From positions 1 through 64,000 of the forward strand of contig CAVPXB010000027.1 in assembly GCA_963709525.1 (NCBI GenBank): a stretch of DNA of 64,000 nt, written 5' to 3'. Under the pieces are notes generated by a model. The model did not search any database and had not been told where the DNA came from. It saw only the letters and a program-made list of their open reading frames with translations. A program made the translations under genes and the position numbers. The stretch's first letter is position 1, and the number at the start of each line of letters is the position of its first letter. Positions 27,267-35,858 of the stretch are shown piece by piece. The DNA comes from CAIWHR01 sp963709525. Lineage in GTDB: Bacteria > Pseudomonadota > Gammaproteobacteria > Burkholderiales > Casimicrobiaceae.

Positions 27267-28007
27267 ATGTGCGGGCGCTACGAGTTGCACAGCCATCCCG
27301 CGGCGATCGCGCTGGCGTTCGGGCTCGCCCACCCCCCCGACGTCCACGCCCGGTACAACATCGCCCCGATGACCGAAGTGCCGGTAGTCAGGATTGGCAA
27401 CGACGGGCGGCGGGAACTCGTCCGCATGCGCTGGGGGCTGGTTCCGCGTTGGGCGAAGGATCCGTCGATAGGCGCCAAGATGATCAATGCCCGCGCCGAG
27501 ACGGTGGCCGAAAAGATCTCGTTCAAGCTGGCATTCCGGCGCCACCGCTGCCTGCTTCCGGCCGATGGGTTCTACGAATGGCGCGACGTCGCCATCCCGC
27601 ATCCGCACAAGGAACCCCTGCACATAGGCATGAAGAACGGCGCGCTGTTCGGGTTCGCCGGGCTGTACGAGCGCTGGCTGAGTGAAGCCGGCGAGGTGCT
27701 GGACAGCTGCACGATCGTCACGACCGAGGCGAACAGCCTGATGCGCAGCCTGCACGACCGGATGCCGGTGATCGTCGCCCCCGAAAACTATGCGTGCTGG
27801 CTCGACCCCGCGCACCCGGTCGGCGAGGATCTGCTGGCGCCCTATCCCGCCGATGCCATGGCCTGGTATCCGGTATCCACCCGCGTCAACTCGGTACGCA
27901 ACGACGACCCGACGCTGATCAAACCGGTGGCGGCGGCGCATGTGGCCAGCGAGCCGGCAGCCCCGACCCCGCCGCCGCAGGATCCCGAGCAGGAATCGCT
28001 CTTCTGA
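27267..28007 (+). CDS. SRAP-domain protein (HMCES/YedK family)
   Basis: A 246-residue protein that crosslinks to abasic sites in single-stranded DNA and protects them. MCGRYELH supplies the catalytic Cys2; MINARAETV contributes the DNA-contacting NxRxE, GFYEWR the active-site glutamate and LHDRMPVI the histidine. The open frame also extends upstream into the transposase, but Cys2 must be exposed by removal of Met1, so ATG 27267 is the true start. No ribosome binding site precedes it because the upstream DNA is transposase-derived. Converges with the metalloprotease gene (34-bp gap). Confidence 0.92.
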   Translation: MCGRYELHSHPAAIALAFGLAHPPDVHARYNIAPMTEVPVVRIGNDGRRELVRMRWGLVPRWAKDPSIGAKMINARAETVAEKISFKLAFRRHRCLLPADGFYEWRDVAIPHPHKEPLHIGMKNGALFGFAGLYERWLSEAGEVLDSCTIVTTEANSLMRSLHDRMPVIVAPENYACWLDPAHPVGEDLLAPYPADAMAWYPVSTRVNSVRNDDPTLIKPVAAAHVASEPAAPTPPPQDPEQESLF

Positions 28008-28041
28008 ACGTCCTCGAATCGCGCTGCGGCAACGCACGGCG

Positions 28042-29589
28042 TCACTGCGGCGCGCACATGGTCACGATATCGGCGCCCTCTCCCTCGGCCACCCAGCCGC
28101 GAGCCACCATCACCTCGCGCAGCGCCCGATCGGTCGTGTAGCGATGGTTGGTGTCGACGCGGGCATTGAACACCCGGTACACCGGCACGCTCGCATTCGG
28201 GCACACGCCGCCCACCGGCAGGGTGAGATGCATCACGTCCGGTGCCTCGAACGTGAAGCCGGGATTGGCCGCGCGCGCCGCCGCGCACTCCTGCGGATCG
28301 CGGCCGTAGAAATGCGAATCGCCGTAGGCTGGCGGCAGGTAAAAGCGACACACCGGGGACGTGTGCGCCTGCGCCGACCCGTGCGCCCTGAATGACCCTC
28401 CGGTGCGCGACCACCCCTTGAACTGGCCGGAGTCGAGCGCGGCGAGTTCGGCGGCGAGCGAAGTCATGAAATAGTGGTCGATGTCGGCGCGGTAATATTC
28501 GATGACGTCGACCGTCGCGCCCGCACCGCTTCCGGCCACCGCGTTGGCGACCACCGGCAGCAGGTAGCGCCCGTCGCTCGCCGTGACCTCGAGCAGGACG
28601 GCCCTGGCCCCCGTCACGGCGAAGCGCGCGGTGATTTGCAGCGCGCACGAGTCGCCCGGTGCAAGCGACGACCCCGAGGCGCAGCCGGCCACCGACAGTT
28701 CGGCCGTCGCGCCGGCGATCGCAAGGATCGCGAGCGGGGCATTGCCATCGTTGGCGAACGCAAGCGTGCGCGTCGTCGGCACCCCGACCGGCACATCACC
28801 AAGGGAGAGTGTTTTCGGCAGCGAACAGCTGTAACCCGCGGCTTGCACCGCCGCCGGGCCGTACAGGCAGCGGCAGCCGCGGACATCGTCGTCCGCCGGG
28901 CTCACCAGCATGTTGTACGCGGTTTCCGGCGGGCCCGACATCAGTGCGTCGAAAGCCTCCGAATGGGCAAGTCCGAGCGCGTGTCCCCACTCGTGCGACA
29001 TCGAGCGAATGATCTGCGCGGCGCTGGTCGCGAAAACCGGCGACAGGACGATGTCCGCATCGATGAACGCTCGACTGCCGTCCGGCTGCGTTCGATACCA
29101 CGCGTACGTCAGCCCCGCAGTGCCGCCCGGAAGCGAACCCCAGCCGACGACATTCTCGCCATCGGGCTGCTCGCCCAGCGTCGGATCGTTGAAGCGGCGA
29201 TTCGGCGGCGTTGCCGTCTCGCCGTCGTACACGTGCCGGATTCCGCAGACCCCCGTCCACTGATCGAGCGTCGCCTGCACCTCCCGCAGGACCGCGGTCT
29301 TGTCGCCGGCGAGCGCCGCTGGCGCCGCGCTGTGGTTGTAGCGCCAACGCAGGGGTTGCTGCCACTTGGCCGGTTCGCCGAACAGGAACCGGTACTTGGG
29401 CAGCGGACGGTCTATCGCTGCGGGCGACGAACTCGCCGCGCGCAGGAATTGGTAGTCCGGCGGGTCGCCGACTTCGGCGGCCGCGGGTGGCGATCCTGCC
29501 ACCAGCAAGCCGGCAACGAGCGCCAAGGCCGCAACGCGCCCCGCACCCGCAACCGCGCCATTCCGGCGCCGGAATGAGACCATGGTCAT
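28042..29589 (-). CDS. Secreted matrixin-like metalloprotease with DUF5648 domain
   Basis: 515 residues from ATG 29589 (29583 also possible). A signal peptide (VAALALVAGLLVAG, then SPPAAA) is followed by a metzincin domain with HEWGHALGLAH (HExxHxxGxxH) and the Met-turn DALMSG. The middle has a choice-of-anchor/ASPM-like domain (SLGDVPVGVPTTRTLAFAND, then APGDSCALQITARF). The C-terminus is a DUF5648 lectin-like domain (EYYRADIDHYFMTSLAAEL, FYGRDPQEC, FNARVDTNHRYTTD). It should act outside the cell on proteins; DUF5648 is common in Burkholderiales-type genomes. Confidence 0.88.
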   Translation of the reverse strand: MTMVSFRRRNGAVAGAGRVAALALVAGLLVAGSPPAAAEVGDPPDYQFLRAASSSPAAIDRPLPKYRFLFGEPAKWQQPLRWRYNHSAAPAALAGDKTAVLREVQATLDQWTGVCGIRHVYDGETATPPNRRFNDPTLGEQPDGENVVGWGSLPGGTAGLTYAWYRTQPDGSRAFIDADIVLSPVFATSAAQIIRSMSHEWGHALGLAHSEAFDALMSGPPETAYNMLVSPADDDVRGCRCLYGPAAVQAAGYSCSLPKTLSLGDVPVGVPTTRTLAFANDGNAPLAILAIAGATAELSVAGCASGSSLAPGDSCALQITARFAVTGARAVLLEVTASDGRYLLPVVANAVAGSGAGATVDVIEYYRADIDHYFMTSLAAELAALDSGQFKGWSRTGGSFRAHGSAQAHTSPVCRFYLPPAYGDSHFYGRDPQECAAARAANPGFTFEAPDVMHLTLPVGGVCPNASVPVYRVFNARVDTNHRYTTDRALREVMVARGWVAEGEGADIVTMCAPQ

Positions 29590-29722
29590 GCCAATAGCAT
29601 AGCATCCGCCGCCGCGCGCCGAGTTCGGGCAGTGAGCAGTCCGTTTGGCGGCGCCCGCCCGCCAAGGTATGCTGCCGTTCGACCGCGCGAGACCGCCCAT
29701 CGCGCTCTTTGACGCTACCGCC

Positions 29723-30685
29723 ATGCCCTCGACACCGTTCGCCCAACCCTACCCCCGCGACCTCGTCGGTCATGGCGCATCGCCGCCGCATCCGCGCTGG
29801 CCGGGCGGTGCGCGCCTGGCGCTGCAGTTCGTCCTCAACTACGAGGAGGGGGCGGAGAACTGCGTTCTGCATGGCGATGCCGCGGCGGAGACTTTCCTGT
29901 CCGAGATCGTCGCCGCACCCGCGTTCCCGCAGCGGCACATGAGCATGGAGTCGCTGTACGAGTACGGATCGCGCGCCGGCGTGTGGCGCGTGCTGCGGCT
30001 GTTCCGCGAGCGGCGCCTTCCGCTGACGGTGTTCGGGGTCGCGATGGCCCTGGCGCGGCACCCGGCCGTCGTCGACACCCTGCTGCAGGACGGGCACGAG
30101 ATCGCGAGCCACGGCTGGCGCTGGATCAGCTACCAGGCGATCGACGAGGCGACCGAGCGCGAACACGTGGCGCTGGCGGTGGAAACGCTGCGCCGATTGA
30201 CGGGCCGCGCGCCGGAAGGCTGGTACACCGGACGCGACAGCCCGGCGACGCGACGCCTCGTGGTCGAGCACGGCGGGTTCGCCTACGACGCGGATTCCTA
30301 CGCCGACGACCTGCCCTATTGGGTCGAGGTCGCCACCCGCGACGGCCTGCAACCGCATCTCGTCGTCCCCTACGCCCTCGACACCAACGACATGCGTTTC
30401 GCGACCGCGCAGGGCTTCAACAGCGGTGAGCAGTTCTATGCGTTTCTCAAGGACGCGTTCGACGTGCTCTACGCCGAGGGCGATCCGGCAGGGCTCGATG
30501 CGCCAAAAATGCTCTCGATCGGACTGCACTGCCGGCTGATCGGACGCCCGGCCCGTTTCGCCGCCCTGGCGCGCTTTCTCGACTACGTGCAGCGCCACGA
30601 GGCTGTCTGGGTGGCGCGGCGCATCGACATTGCACGCCACTGGCGGGCGGTCCATCCTCATCCTTCGAGCCGCGCGGGCGCCTGA
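29723..30685 (+). CDS. puuE: Allantoinase, polysaccharide-deacetylase type (PuuE)
   Basis: 320 residues of the NodB-like fold: LALQFVLNYEEGAENCVLHG, SMESLYEYGSRAGVWRVLRL, EIASHGWRWI, GWYTGRDSPATRRLV and SIGLHCRLIGRPAR are hallmarks of the PuuE allantoinases that open the hydantoin ring of allantoin. I used the ATG at 29723, which matches the family N-terminus (FAQPYPRDLVGHG); an in-frame GTG/TTG-type extension to 29645 is unlikely. A carbamoyl-amidohydrolase lies 17 kb away, not in the same operon. Convergent with the oxidoreductase cluster. Confidence 0.9.
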   Translation: MPSTPFAQPYPRDLVGHGASPPHPRWPGGARLALQFVLNYEEGAENCVLHGDAAAETFLSEIVAAPAFPQRHMSMESLYEYGSRAGVWRVLRLFRERRLPLTVFGVAMALARHPAVVDTLLQDGHEIASHGWRWISYQAIDEATEREHVALAVETLRRLTGRAPEGWYTGRDSPATRRLVVEHGGFAYDADSYADDLPYWVEVATRDGLQPHLVVPYALDTNDMRFATAQGFNSGEQFYAFLKDAFDVLYAEGDPAGLDAPKMLSIGLHCRLIGRPARFAALARFLDYVQRHEAVWVARRIDIARHWRAVHPHPSSRAGA

Positions 30686-30730
30686 CCGCGCGCAGCAGGC
30701 GCGTGCCTCCTTGCAACACCGAACGGGACG

Positions 30731-31786
30731 TCAGCGCAGCGCGGCGTTGTATTCGGCGAGCGCCTTGCTTCCCGGAATGAGGTCCACGTCGGAAAGCGAA
30801 TTGAGCGGGCGCTCGACGGTGTTCTGCGAATCGTGCAGATCCGAAGCGTCCGGCCGCGTGTACAGCAGCCCCGTCACGACCTCGCCCAGCGCGTGGCGCT
30901 GGTGCAGGTAGTTGATGGCGCCCAGCTTGTCGGTCGGATCGTAGTCGGCGTGCAGCTTGCGCAACCGGATGAGGCCGCCGTCGTGCAGCATCACCTCCTG
31001 CACGCTGCCCGGCGGATAATCGGCCGCGATCGGATCCCGGCGCAGGATCACGTCGAGCATGTTGACCGCTTCGTTGTGCGCTCGCACGTAGTCGTAGCTC
31101 TTGGTCGAACCGCTGTGGTTATTGAACGTGACGCAGGGGCTCACGACGTCGATGAACGCCGCGCCCTTGTGCCGCACCGCCGCCTCGATCAGCGGCACGA
31201 GCTGCTCCTTGTCGCCGGAGAAACTCCGCGCGACGAAGCTCGCGCCCAGCTGCAGCGCCAGTTGCACGAGGTCGATCGGCTCGTCGTTGTTCACGGGCCC
31301 CGCCTTGGCCTTCGAACCCCTGTCGGCGGTCGCCGAAAACTGACCCTTGGTGAGCCCGTAGACGCCGTTGTTCTCGACGATGTACACCATGTTGACGCCG
31401 CGGCGCATGCTGTGGGCGAACTGACCCAGGCCAATCGACGCCGAGTCGCCGTCGCCGGAAACTCCGAGGTAGATGAGGTCGCGGTTGGCGAGATTGGCGC
31501 CCGTCAGCACCGACGGCATCCTGCCGTGCACGCTGTTGAAGCCGTGCGATTGCCCGAGAAAATACGTCGGCGTCTTGGACGAGCAGCCGATGCCCGACAG
31601 CTTGGCCACCTTGTGCGGCTCGATCGCCAGTTGCCAGAACGCCTGGATGATGGCGGCCGAGATCGAGTCGTGTCCGCAGCCCGCGCACAACGTCGAGACC
31701 GGTCCCTCGTAGTCGCGGCGGGTGAAGCCGAGCGCGTTCTTGGGCAGGTCCGGGTGGTGCAACTTGGGTTTGGCGAGATAGGTCAT
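30731..31786 (-). CDS. 2-oxoacid:ferredoxin oxidoreductase, beta subunit (system 1)
   Basis: 351 residues. The thiamine pyrophosphate-binding subunit: CAGCGHDSISAAI and SGIGCSSKTPTYF supply cysteines for a [4Fe-4S] cluster; GDGDSASIGLGQFAHSMRR and NNGVYGLTKGQFSAT form the TPP/Mg site; SPCVTFNNH is the last conserved cysteine region. It catalyses oxidative decarboxylation of a 2-oxoacid to acyl-CoA (or the reverse) with the alpha subunit encoded 59 bp upstream. It is the last gene of the minus-strand cluster that starts at 43580. The substrate cannot be read from sequence; 2-oxoglutarate or aryl-2-oxoacids are options. Confidence 0.9.
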   Translation of the reverse strand: MTYLAKPKLHHPDLPKNALGFTRRDYEGPVSTLCAGCGHDSISAAIIQAFWQLAIEPHKVAKLSGIGCSSKTPTYFLGQSHGFNSVHGRMPSVLTGANLANRDLIYLGVSGDGDSASIGLGQFAHSMRRGVNMVYIVENNGVYGLTKGQFSATADRGSKAKAGPVNNDEPIDLVQLALQLGASFVARSFSGDKEQLVPLIEAAVRHKGAAFIDVVSPCVTFNNHSGSTKSYDYVRAHNEAVNMLDVILRRDPIAADYPPGSVQEVMLHDGGLIRLRKLHADYDPTDKLGAINYLHQRHALGEVVTGLLYTRPDASDLHDSQNTVERPLNSLSDVDLIPGSKALAEYNAALR

Positions 31787-31845
31787 TTCCAGGTATCCGG
31801 GAACAGGGATCAGGGATCAGATGAAATCCGGTGGCGACTTGCCGC

Positions 31846-33720
31846 TCAATCCGCGGCGCCGCGCTGCGGCAGGCCGTCCGCGCCGACGCGCTGTCGCAGC
31901 GGCGTCACGTTCATCAGCGCGGCCCTTTCCGCGATGTCGCGGGTCAGCATGCGCGCGGTCAGCGGGTTGCCGTCGTAGTGCAGGATCGGGATCAGCTTCT
32001 CGGGATTGATCGCGCACTCGTTGATCAGCAGCATGCGCAGCTGCCCGTCGCGATTCTGCTCGGCGACGAACACCTGTTCGTGGGCGTGGATGAACTCCGC
32101 AACCTCGTCGGCAAACGGGAAGGCCCGGATGCGCATGCGGTCGAGGTGGATGCCTTGCTGCTCGAGCTGGACGAGCGACTCGTCCATCGGGGCGCCGGTG
32201 GATCCGTACCAGATGACGCCGGCGCGCGTCGGCTGCGCCGCGGGTTCGATCAGCGGCGCGGGGACGTAGGACTTGGCGGTCTCGAACTTGCGCAGCAGGC
32301 GCTGCATGTTGTCGACGTAGGTCGGGCCGTCCTCGGTGTAGCGCGCGTAGCGGTCTTTCGACGTCCCGCGGGTGAAGAACGCGCCGCGCTTCGGATGCGT
32401 GCCCGGCCACGTGCGGTAGGAAATGCCGTCGCCATCGACGTCGAGGTAACGGCCGAACTCCTTCCCCGCCTCGAGGTCGTAGTGGGTCATCAGCTTGCCG
32501 CGGTCCATCCGCTTGCTGTCGTCCCACACGAACGGCGCGGTCAGCCACTCCTGCATGCCGATGTCGAGGTCGAGCATGACGAAGATCGGCGTCTGCAACC
32601 GGTCGGCAAGATCGAAGGCCTGCGCGCCCATCGCGAAGCACTCGGTCGGATCCTGCGGAAACAGCAGGACGTGCTTGGTGTCGCCGTGCGACGCATAGGC
32701 GGCCAGCGTGAGATCGCATTGCTGCGTCTTGGTCGGCATGCCGGTCGAAGGGCTGCCGCGCTGGACGTCGAAGAGCACGACCGGAATTTCGGCGAAATAG
32801 GCAAGCCCGAGAAACTCCTGCATCAGCGACACGCCCGGACCGGAGGTCGCGGTGAAAGTGCGCGCGCCATTCCAGCCCGCTCCGACGACCATGCCGATCG
32901 AGGCAAGCTCGTCTTCGGCCTGGACAAAGGCATACTTGCCCTTGCCGGTCGCCGGATCGGTGCGAAAGCGCTTGCAGGCGCGCGCAAACGCCTCGGGCAG
33001 CGACGTCGACGGCGTGATCGGATACCAGGCGCAGACCGTCGCGCCGCCGTACACGGCGCCCAGGCCGGCCGCAGCGTTGCCGTCGATGAAGATGCGCTCG
33101 CCGACCTTGTCGCTGCGCCGCACCGACAAGCCGATCGCGGGCAGGTGTTCCCTGGCGTAGTCGTAGCCCGCGCGGAACGCGCGGCGGTTGGCGTCGAGCA
33201 GCGGCGCCTTCTTCTCGCCGCGGAACTGCACTGCCAGCAGGCCGTCGGCGACTGCGGGATCGATGCCGAGCAGCGCCGCAAGCGCGCCGACGTACATGAC
33301 GTTCTTGAACAGCTGCCGCTGGCGGATGTCCGAAAACGCCTCCTGGCACATCTGCGTCAACGGCACGCCGAGCAGCGTGACGTCGTCGCGCAGCTGCATT
33401 CGCGGCAGGCCCTTGGTCGAATCGTAGAAGACGTAGCCGCCCGGCTCGACTTCGGACAGATCCGCGGTCCACGTCTCGGGATTCATCGCGACCATCAGCT
33501 CGACGCCGCCGCGACGGCCGCGCCAGCCCGCCTCGGTGACACGGACCTCGAACCAGGTGGGCATGCCCTGAATGTTCGACGGAAAGATATTGCGCGCCGC
33601 CACCGGCACGCCCATGCGCAGGATCGTCTTGGCGAAAAGCCCGTTCGCCGACGCCGAGCCGGAGCCGTTGACGTTGGCGAACTTGACGACGAAATCGTTG
33701 ACGCGGTTGATCGTGGGCAT
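31846..33720 (-). CDS. 2-oxoacid:ferredoxin oxidoreductase, fused gamma-alpha subunit (system 1)
   Basis: 624 residues. The gamma domain (about 1-190) begins VNDFVVKFANVNGSGSASAN and includes SNIQGMPTWFEVRVTEAGWR. The alpha domain (about 200-450) has CAWYPITPSTSLPEAF, VQAEDELASIGMVVGAGWNG, TATSGPGVSLMQEFLGLAYF and DVQRGSPSTGMPTKTQQ, all standard for the pyrimidine-binding half. The C-terminal transketolase-like domain follows. Pairs with the beta subunit downstream and is separated from the upstream flavoprotein gene by only 4 bp. It is longer and clearly divergent from the second alpha subunit at 39155, so it is not a recent duplicate. Confidence 0.9.
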   Translation of the reverse strand: MPTINRVNDFVVKFANVNGSGSASANGLFAKTILRMGVPVAARNIFPSNIQGMPTWFEVRVTEAGWRGRRGGVELMVAMNPETWTADLSEVEPGGYVFYDSTKGLPRMQLRDDVTLLGVPLTQMCQEAFSDIRQRQLFKNVMYVGALAALLGIDPAVADGLLAVQFRGEKKAPLLDANRRAFRAGYDYAREHLPAIGLSVRRSDKVGERIFIDGNAAAGLGAVYGGATVCAWYPITPSTSLPEAFARACKRFRTDPATGKGKYAFVQAEDELASIGMVVGAGWNGARTFTATSGPGVSLMQEFLGLAYFAEIPVVLFDVQRGSPSTGMPTKTQQCDLTLAAYASHGDTKHVLLFPQDPTECFAMGAQAFDLADRLQTPIFVMLDLDIGMQEWLTAPFVWDDSKRMDRGKLMTHYDLEAGKEFGRYLDVDGDGISYRTWPGTHPKRGAFFTRGTSKDRYARYTEDGPTYVDNMQRLLRKFETAKSYVPAPLIEPAAQPTRAGVIWYGSTGAPMDESLVQLEQQGIHLDRMRIRAFPFADEVAEFIHAHEQVFVAEQNRDGQLRMLLINECAINPEKLIPILHYDGNPLTARMLTRDIAERAALMNVTPLRQRVGADGLPQRGAAD

Positions 33721-33724
33721 GGTG

Positions 33725-35605
33725 CTACTCCGCGGCGGCTACGGCAGCCGCCGCGCGAACGTGTTGGGAAGGCGGGCGAACGCGGGATCTCTCCCCGGCG
33801 TGCAGGAGCTCGAGCAACGACTTCCTCATGTCCCACGCCCCGGTCGGACAGCGCTCGGCGCACAGACCGCAATGCAGGCAGACGTCCTCGTCCTTGACCA
33901 CGATGCGGCCGGTGTTGAGCGGCGCCGAGACGTAGAGATCCTGCGCGAGGTTGTGCGCCGGCGCGCGCAGCCGCGATCGGAGCTCCGGCTCGTCGCCGTT
34001 CTGCGTGAAGGTGATGCAGTCCATCGGACAGATGTCGACGCAGGCGTCACACTCGATGCACAGCTTCTCGGTGAAGACGGTCTGCACGTCGCAATTGAGG
34101 CAGCGCTGTGTTTCGGCGTAGGCGATCTTGGCGTCGAAGCCCAGCTCGACCTCGACCCGGATGTCCTTCAGCGCGATCACCGTGTCCTTGAGCGGGACGC
34201 GGTGGCGCTTTTCAGGGTTGACCGCGTTGTCGTAGCTCCACTCGTGGATGCCCATCTTCTGCGACACCAGATTGACGGTCGCCGGCGGTCGCTTCGCGAG
34301 GTCCTGGCCGCGCAGGTGGAGGTCGATCGAGATCGCGGCCGCGTGGCCGTGCGCGACCGCCCAGATGATGTTCCTGGGTCCGAACGCGGCGTCGCCGCCG
34401 AAGAACACGCCGGCGCGAGTCGATGCCATCGTGACCTTGTCGACGACGGGCAGGCCCCAGCCGTCGAAGTCGATGGAGAGATCGCGCTCGATCCACGGAA
34501 AGGCGTTCTCCTGCCCGATCGCGACCAGCACGTCGTCGCACGGAAAATGGACGTCCGGCTCGCCGGTCGGGATGAGTTCGCGCCGGCCACGGTCGTCGTA
34601 CTTGGGCGCGACCTTCTCGAAGGTCACGCCGGTCAGCTTGCCCGCATCGTGGGTGATCGCCTTGGGCACGAGGTAGTTGTGGATCGGGATCCCCTCGTGC
34701 ATGGCGTCCTCCTTTTCCCAGGGAGACGCTTTCATCTGGTCGAAGCCCGAGCGGACGACGACGCAGACTTCCCGGCCGCCGAGCCGCCGCGCGGACCGGC
34801 AACAGTCCATCGCGGTGTTTCCGCCCCCCAGCACGACGACACGCTTGCCGACCGACGTCACGTGGCCGAAGGAGACGTTGGCCAGCCAGTCGATGCCGAT
34901 GTGGATGTGCGCCGCCGCCTCGATGCGCCCGGGCACGTCGACGTCGCGACCGCGCGGCGCGCCGGTGCCCACGAACACCGCGTCGAACGCGTCGTCGCCG
35001 GTGCCCGCCAGCAACGCGGCCATGCTGTCGATCGGCGTGTTGGGGCGGAACTCGACACCGCGGTCGAATACGTAGCCGACCTCCTCGTCGATCACCGTGT
35101 CGGGCAACCGGAACTTGGGGATCTGCGAGCGCATCATGCCGCCCGCCTTCGCATCGCGCTCGATCACCACGCAGTGGTAGCCCAGCGGCGCCAGATCCCG
35201 CGCGACGGTCAGCGACGCGGGCCCGGCGCCCACCAGCACCACGCGCTTGCCATTGCGCTTGGCGGGCGGCGGCGGCAAGCGGTCGCGAATGTCCTCCTTG
35301 TAGTCGGCGGCAACGCGCTTCAACCGGCAGATCGCCACCGGCTCGGGCTTGGCCTTCTTGTCGCCGCCCTGCTCGACGCGCACGCGGCGGCAGGCGGGCT
35401 CGCAGGGGCGATCGCAGGTGCGGCCGAGAATGCCGGGAAACACGTTCGATTTCCAGTTGACGAGATACGCGTCGCCGTAGCGGCCGGCGGCGATCAGTCG
35501 TATGTACTCGGGAACCGGCGTATGGGCCGGGCAGGCCCACTGGCAATCGACGACCTTGTGGAAATAGTCGGGTTGCGCGATGTTCGTTGGCTTCAAGACA
35601 CTCAT
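33725..35605 (-). CDS. GltD-like FAD/NAD(P) oxidoreductase with C-terminal 2x[4Fe-4S] ferredoxin domain
   Basis: 626 residues. The N-terminal Fe-S region (CQWACPAHTPVPEYIRLI, CDRPCEPACRR) precedes an FAD site (VVLVGAGPASLTVARDL) and an NAD(P) site (VVVLGGGNTAMDCCRSA), ending with GVFFGGDAAFGPRNIIWAVA. The tail has two ferredoxin motifs, CIECDACVDICP and CLHCGLCAERCP. Such proteins pass electrons between ferredoxin-type enzymes and NAD(P), like the PadH-type subunit of phenylglyoxylate oxidoreductase. Four bp from the alpha subunit downstream, so probably the electron-transfer partner of system 1. The last about 40 residues are Ala/Arg-rich. Confidence 0.88.
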   Translation of the reverse strand: MSVLKPTNIAQPDYFHKVVDCQWACPAHTPVPEYIRLIAAGRYGDAYLVNWKSNVFPGILGRTCDRPCEPACRRVRVEQGGDKKAKPEPVAICRLKRVAADYKEDIRDRLPPPPAKRNGKRVVLVGAGPASLTVARDLAPLGYHCVVIERDAKAGGMMRSQIPKFRLPDTVIDEEVGYVFDRGVEFRPNTPIDSMAALLAGTGDDAFDAVFVGTGAPRGRDVDVPGRIEAAAHIHIGIDWLANVSFGHVTSVGKRVVVLGGGNTAMDCCRSARRLGGREVCVVVRSGFDQMKASPWEKEDAMHEGIPIHNYLVPKAITHDAGKLTGVTFEKVAPKYDDRGRRELIPTGEPDVHFPCDDVLVAIGQENAFPWIERDLSIDFDGWGLPVVDKVTMASTRAGVFFGGDAAFGPRNIIWAVAHGHAAAISIDLHLRGQDLAKRPPATVNLVSQKMGIHEWSYDNAVNPEKRHRVPLKDTVIALKDIRVEVELGFDAKIAYAETQRCLNCDVQTVFTEKLCIECDACVDICPMDCITFTQNGDEPELRSRLRAPAHNLAQDLYVSAPLNTGRIVVKDEDVCLHCGLCAERCPTGAWDMRKSLLELLHAGERSRVRPPSQHVRAAAAVAAAE

Positions 35606-35858
35606 CTCCAGTGGCGCTTGCGGTCCACGTTGCTGTTTGGCGTGCGCGCTCGTGCGATGCGGGCTGGAACAGCGCGGGGCAGGCGAGGCATGGCCGATGC
35701 TACGCCAGCCCGCTCCAGGAGGAAAGCCATCCGCGCCGGTGCCAAATCCTTGCTCCGATCGCGGTTACCTGCCCCGCGTGGCGGGGCGTCTGGCGCGCCA
35801 CGGCTGCCCGCCCGCCGGAACACCGGCCGGGGGCACCGGCAGCATTGAAACGATCCGG
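35606..35858. other. Intergenic region inside the oxidoreductase cluster
   Basis: No convincing gene. Contains a perfect 7-bp stem with a GTG loop (GCCCCGC/GCGGGGC, about 35771-35787) without a U-run. The space is larger than any other in the cluster and may hold a processing site or internal promoter for the system 1 genes. Confidence 0.4.

Noticed and set aside
27060..28007. Continuous reading frame joining the IS110 C-terminus to the SRAP domain, as if a natural fusion protein
   Set aside because: The SRAP catalytic cysteine must follow the initiator methionine at 27267, and the upstream part is an interrupted transposase end; it is a product of the junction.
31831..35848. Very long plus-strand frames opposite the oxidoreductase genes
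   Set aside because: Antisense shadows of the GC-rich minus-strand genes with no recognisable motif and no start context.
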